DNA of 64,000 nucleotides, from positions 60,550 through 124,549 of the forward strand of contig JAUQXK010000088.1 of the NCBI GenBank assembly GCA_030834695.1, written 5' to 3'. A program made the position numbers and the translations under genes. Shown here one piece after another: positions 63,811 to 64,000 of this stretch (the first letter of the stretch is position 1; every line of letters starts with the position of its first letter). Under the pieces are notes generated by a model. It saw only the letters and a program-made list of their open reading frames with translations. It had not been told where the DNA came from and ran no database searches. The DNA is from Desulfobacterales bacterium (GTDB lineage: Bacteria; Desulfobacterota; Desulfobacteria; Desulfobacterales; SpSt-501).

Positions 63811-64000
63811 ATGCCCTCGTACCTGATCACCCCCGACCAGCAGGCGATGCAGGAGGCGGCGGCGCGGTTCGCGCGCGAGCGCCTTGCGCCCGACTACCAG
63901 AAGCGCGAAGCCACGCAGGCGATCGATCGCGCGCTGATGCGCGAGATGGGCGCGCTGGGGCTGGTCGGCGTCGACCTCTCCGAGCGCCACGGCGGCATGG
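63811..64000 (+). CDS. Acyl-CoA dehydrogenase, N-terminal part
   Basis: ATG at 63811 with AGGAG upstream; open to the window edge (63 residues). LITPDQQAMQEAAARFARER, LMREMGALGLVGVDLSERHGGM is the typical N-terminal helical domain of acyl-CoA dehydrogenases. After a BadH-like gene it may be a cyclohexanecarboxyl-CoA or cyclohexenecarboxyl-CoA dehydrogenase (AliB/BadJ type); too little is visible to decide. It shares the GCG-rich codon style of the gene before it. Confidence 0.82.
   Translation, partial: MPSYLITPDQQAMQEAAARFARERLAPDYQKREATQAIDRALMREMGALGLVGVDLSERHGGM

Overview
The window reads like a GC-rich (roughly 60 %) anaerobic Gram-negative bacterium, most likely a member of the Desulfobacterota (Deltaproteobacteria). 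The indications are a SurA/RodZ/PilZ envelope gene set, sigma-54 regulators, an acetyl-CoA-pathway type methyltetrahydrofolate methyltransferase, separate glyQ and glyS, anaerobic catabolic clusters and dispersed GTCATTCCGGCGAAAGCCGGAAT palindromic elements. This placement is inferred from gene content, not from a marker phylogeny. Starts were moved downstream of the longest frame where a ribosome binding site or a 4-base stop/start overlap decided it.

Left part (1-15.8 kb): the 5' part of ligA, a class I/II aminotransferase and a CBS-pair protein, then a nine-gene minus-strand block. In transcription order the block is a TrmB-type regulator, a 6-hydroxynicotinate-reductase-like iron-sulfur protein, an enamidase-like amidohydrolase, a three-subunit molybdenum hydroxylase (Mo, FAD and 2Fe-2S subunits), an aspartate-dehydrogenase-like enzyme, a TctA-TctB fused permease and a TctC binding protein. 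The combination matches the upper half of anaerobic nicotinate breakdown (hydroxylation, ring reduction, ring opening) with its own transporter and regulator. The downstream enzymes known from Eubacterium barkeri are absent, and an AspDH-like gene is present instead.

Middle (15.8-36.3 kb): an MFS transporter, acsE-like, pdxA, a nucleoside phosphorylase, a small conserved protein, glyS-glyQ, a GHMP kinase coupled to recO, a RodZ-like protein, a SurA-like foldase, a SurA-N-like lipoprotein, mfd, tRNA-Thr(CGT), a 43-residue microprotein, ihfA, an NtrC-type response regulator with its histidine kinase, and a PilZ protein. This is mostly chromosomal housekeeping.

36.3-50.7 kb: small secreted or Cys-rich proteins, an SprT-like metallopeptidase, and a polymorphic-toxin locus. 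The locus has a 2457-residue secreted RHS/YD protein with NHL repeats (teneurin-like order) and a variable C-terminal tip. An AT-rich run of small downstream genes follows; the first, TTG-started, is placed where an immunity gene should be. A Sel1-repeat protein lies beyond.

Right part (50.7-64 kb): an AcoR-type sigma-54 activator faces an apparently single plus-strand catabolic unit. It comprises an acetoin-dehydrogenase-type E1alpha/E1beta/E2/E3 complex, a complete branched-chain-type ABC importer (livHMGFK order), a VOC protein, a BadH-like dehydrogenase and the start of an acyl-CoA dehydrogenase. The intergenic region carries a perfect -24/-12 promoter, an upstream 8-bp inverted repeat suited to the activator, and a 135-bp miniature element inserted in the leader.
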